Part shown: positions 5,543 to 6,430 of the stretch, piece after piece
Layout of the letters: each line of letters opens with the position of its first letter
Numbering within the stretch: position 1 is the first letter of the stretch
NCBI GenBank assembly: GCA_013331125.1
Contig: DUGW01000031.1
Span: 1,109-7,538, forward strand
Direction: 5' to 3'
Length of the DNA stretch: 6,430 nucleotides
Source: Candidatus Woesearchaeota archaeon
GTDB lineage: Archaea; Nanoarchaeota; Nanoarchaeia; Woesearchaeales; UBA11576
Position numbers and translations under genes: made by a program
Notes under the pieces: generated by a model
The model's input: the letters and a program-made list of their open reading frames with translations, nothing else
Told to the model about the DNA's origin: nothing
The model's database searches: none

Positions 5543-6202
5543 ATGAACAAAATCAACAACATATTGGTAGCACTTCTTCTGGCGACTAGTGTAGCCAGCT
5601 GTAAAGAAAAAAAAGAAACTTCTAGCATGGGAGTAGCAGCTAAATTTCCAAAAAAACCAAAAAGCCCATGCGTTGCAGAAGCAGTTCTCCCAGTATATGA
5701 AATCGTAGTTCAGAAAGGAGAATCAATCCTTATGTACCTTCATGGAGATGTAGGAAACTTTGCACTACCCTCTGACGCTTTTGATGAGCAATGCGCACTC
5801 AGGGATTATAGCAGCAAAGGATGGGGAGATGCTGTCGAAGAGCGCACTATGGCAATAAAAGAAGCCATATCAACAATTGATGCTCTTGTTTTTCTTAACA
5901 ACGTCAGATCGCCTGAACAAATAAAAGGGTATCCATCCACAACAGAAGCAGGGTTAAGATATCTCAACAGAAAACTTTTTCACCCAGGAAATATAGTCAG
6001 AATACCGAAATTCCTCGATCCCACATATGGGCATAACAGCCAAATCGGAAAATTGGAAAGAAATGGCAGCTATGTGGGAAATCTACATGTGAGTTTTGTA
6101 CCATTCAAGTCCAAGAAAGAATTCTATGAAGCAGAACCTAAAGGGTATTTCAGATCCAAAACAAGATCAAGAAATATGAGTTTCAGATTCAGAAAAAAAT
6201 AA
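5543..6202 (+). CDS. Lipoprotein with an interrupted LysM-like domain, 219 aa
   Basis: The lipoprotein signal MNKINNILVALLLATSVASC ends in a good lipobox (VASC, Cys20), followed by a Lys/Glu-rich tether. YEIVVQKGESI (52-62) closely resembles the opening of LysM domains (YxVxxGDSL), and HPGNIVRIPKF (147-157) resembles their close (YPGQxLxIP). In ordinary LysM the two are about 35 residues apart. Here some 85 residues lie between, including a helix-rich insertion (about 77-115) and FLNN (117-120), which could be the LysM 'xLNP' position. Glycan binding is therefore only an inference. The C terminus is strongly basic (RSKTRSRNMSFRFRKK). Lysine codons are almost all AAA (about 21 to 2), the opposite of the gene at 3-611. 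It is the only protein gene between tRNA-end fragment 2 and the tRNA, with which it converges. Confidence 0.85.
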   Translation: MNKINNILVALLLATSVASCKEKKETSSMGVAAKFPKKPKSPCVAEAVLPVYEIVVQKGESILMYLHGDVGNFALPSDAFDEQCALRDYSSKGWGDAVEERTMAIKEAISTIDALVFLNNVRSPEQIKGYPSTTEAGLRYLNRKLFHPGNIVRIPKFLDPTYGHNSQIGKLERNGSYVGNLHVSFVPFKSKKEFYEAEPKGYFRSKTRSRNMSFRFRKK

Positions 6203-6209
6203 TTCAGCT

Positions 6210-6216
6210 CTTTTCT
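6210..6216 (+). terminator. Weak T-run after the LysM-like lipoprotein gene
   Basis: CTTTTCT, 8 bp after the stop, in the 71-bp space shared with the convergent tRNA. Low confidence. Confidence 0.25.
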
Positions 6217-6237
6217 AAGATATGAAAGAAGGCTTGA

Positions 6238-6266
6238 ACCCCATACTGCGAGGGATTCAAACCCAG
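6238..6266 (-). other. Two T-arm-like sequences just beyond the tRNA 3' end
   Basis: Minus-strand GGGTTTGAATCCC (6265-6253) and GGGGTTCAAGCC (about 6243-6232) both resemble the tRNA T-arm consensus GGTTCRANNCC. The first forms a 3-bp GGG/CCC stem. Neither is followed by a matching acceptor strand. They may be further decayed tRNA ends or a small processing hairpin. Weak. Confidence 0.25.
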
Positions 6267-6287
6267 GATTATGTGCCGCTGACGGGA

Positions 6288-6315
6288 CGCCCAACCAAGA
6301 AACAAGTCCTTGATA
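6288..6315 (-). other. tRNA intron 2, 28 nt, non-canonical T-loop position 59/60
   Basis: It interrupts the T loop between A59 and T60. The T stem GCGGG/CCCGT is the outer helix. The central helix is CTCA/TGGG, the 3-nt bulges are AAT and CGT (cut AA^T and CG^T), and the inner helix ATCAAG/CTTGGT (with one G-T pair) closes a 9-nt loop. Every element of a strict hBHBh' motif is present, and excision restores a 7-base T loop. Confidence 0.87.
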
Positions 6316-6337
6316 TTTGAGCCCGCGACCTCTAGAT

Positions 6338-6389
6338 AACCCAGTTTGAGGTTTGTCATCGCCACGCTTGGTGGCTCATCACTCAAATA
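6338..6389 (-). other. tRNA intron 1, 52 nt, canonical position 37/38
   Basis: It lies between A37 and A38 of the anticodon loop. The bulge-helix-bulge is clear: the anticodon stem, central helix CTCA/TGGG, bulges TAT and TTA cut as TA^T and TT^A, then inner helix TTTGAG/CTCAAA after one A-C mismatch. The intron also holds a perfect hairpin GCCAC-CAAGC-GTGGC (6375-6361 region). Cutting at these points restores a 7-base anticodon loop. Confidence 0.88.
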
Positions 6390-6430
6390 TATGAGTCTAG
6401 CGCTCTAACCAGGCTGAGCTACAGCGGCAT

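Larger units (their letters stand above)
6274..6428 (-). tRNA. tRNA-Met (CAT), elongator type, with two BHB introns
   Basis: Removing two introns (6338-6389 and 6288-6315) leaves a 75-nt cloverleaf. It has acceptor GCCGCTG/CAGCGGC (7 bp), D stem GCTC/GAGC with GG in the D loop, anticodon stem CTAGA/TCTAG with loop CTCATAA (anticodon CAT), variable AGGTC, T stem GCGGG/CCCGT with loop CTCAAAT, and discriminator A. CCA is not encoded (CACAT follows the acceptor). The G1-C72 pair and lack of G-C pairs at the base of the anticodon stem argue against initiator Met. Elongator Met is likely, and tRNA-Ile2 (CAT with modified C34) is not excluded. Exons are 6428-6390, 6337-6316 and 6287-6274. C54 replaces the usual T54. 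The promoter would lie beyond the right edge. Confidence 0.93.

Noticed and set aside
6294..6372. Pairing between intron 1 loop ACCAAG and intron 2 CTTGGT
   Set aside because: Six base pairs are easily found by chance, and it would compete with the BHB inner helix of intron 2.
6204..6386. 60-aa minus-strand frame
   Set aside because: It lies across the intron-containing tRNA gene.
1..6430. CRISPR array, insertion sequence or integrase
   Set aside because: There are no regularly spaced repeats, terminal inverted repeats, or transposase/recombinase motifs in any frame of the window.

Overview
The window looks archaeal, probably from a DPANN-type lineage. Almost every gene has a TATA box (TTTATAAA-like) centred 26-28 bp before its start codon, which is the signature of leaderless archaeal transcripts. 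The tRNA at the right end carries bulge-helix-bulge (BHB) introns, which are confined to archaea and eukaryotic nuclear systems, and it does not encode CCA. The large surface protein carries a C-x-D-S-D cysteine module of the kind I associate with secreted proteins of DPANN archaea. The lineage assignment is inference; the archaeal assignment is strong.

Layout. At 1-611 lies the 3' part of a coiled-coil gene (+), meeting a 197-residue unknown gene (608-1201, -) tail to tail. A bidirectional promoter region (1226-1280) drives that gene leftward and a 148-residue unknown gene (1302-1748, +) rightward. A 68-residue protein (1822-2028, +) follows. It converges on a lipoprotein with a legumain/caspase-like (C13-type, clan CD) peptidase domain and an EF-hand loop (2048-2977, -). 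Divergent from that is a 117-residue unknown gene (3085-3438, +).

From about 3462 rightward the organisation changes. Two short intergenic sequences (about 3463-3491 and 5454-5475) are degenerate copies of the 3' end (acceptor strand plus T arm) of the tRNA gene at the right edge, all in the same orientation. They divide the region into two segments. One (about 2.0 kb) carries a small charged helical protein and a 496-residue membrane-anchored cysteine-rich surface protein. The other (about 0.8 kb) carries a LysM-like lipoprotein with strongly AAA-biased lysine codons. This is the arrangement left when elements integrate one after another at a tRNA 3' end, although no integrase is in the window.

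The tRNA (6274-6428, -) has anticodon CAT and reads as elongator Met. It is interrupted twice: a 52-nt intron at the canonical 37/38 site and a 28-nt intron inside the T loop at 59/60. Both have clear BHB structures with the same 4-bp central helix, CTCA/TGGG. The T-loop intron interrupts the part of the gene that the two fragments copy, and the fragments resemble the spliced rather than the genomic sequence. The tandem tRNA-end fragments together with the doubly interrupted tRNA are the most interesting signal here. The protein theme, if there is one, is the cell surface: two lipoproteins and one anchored exoprotein.
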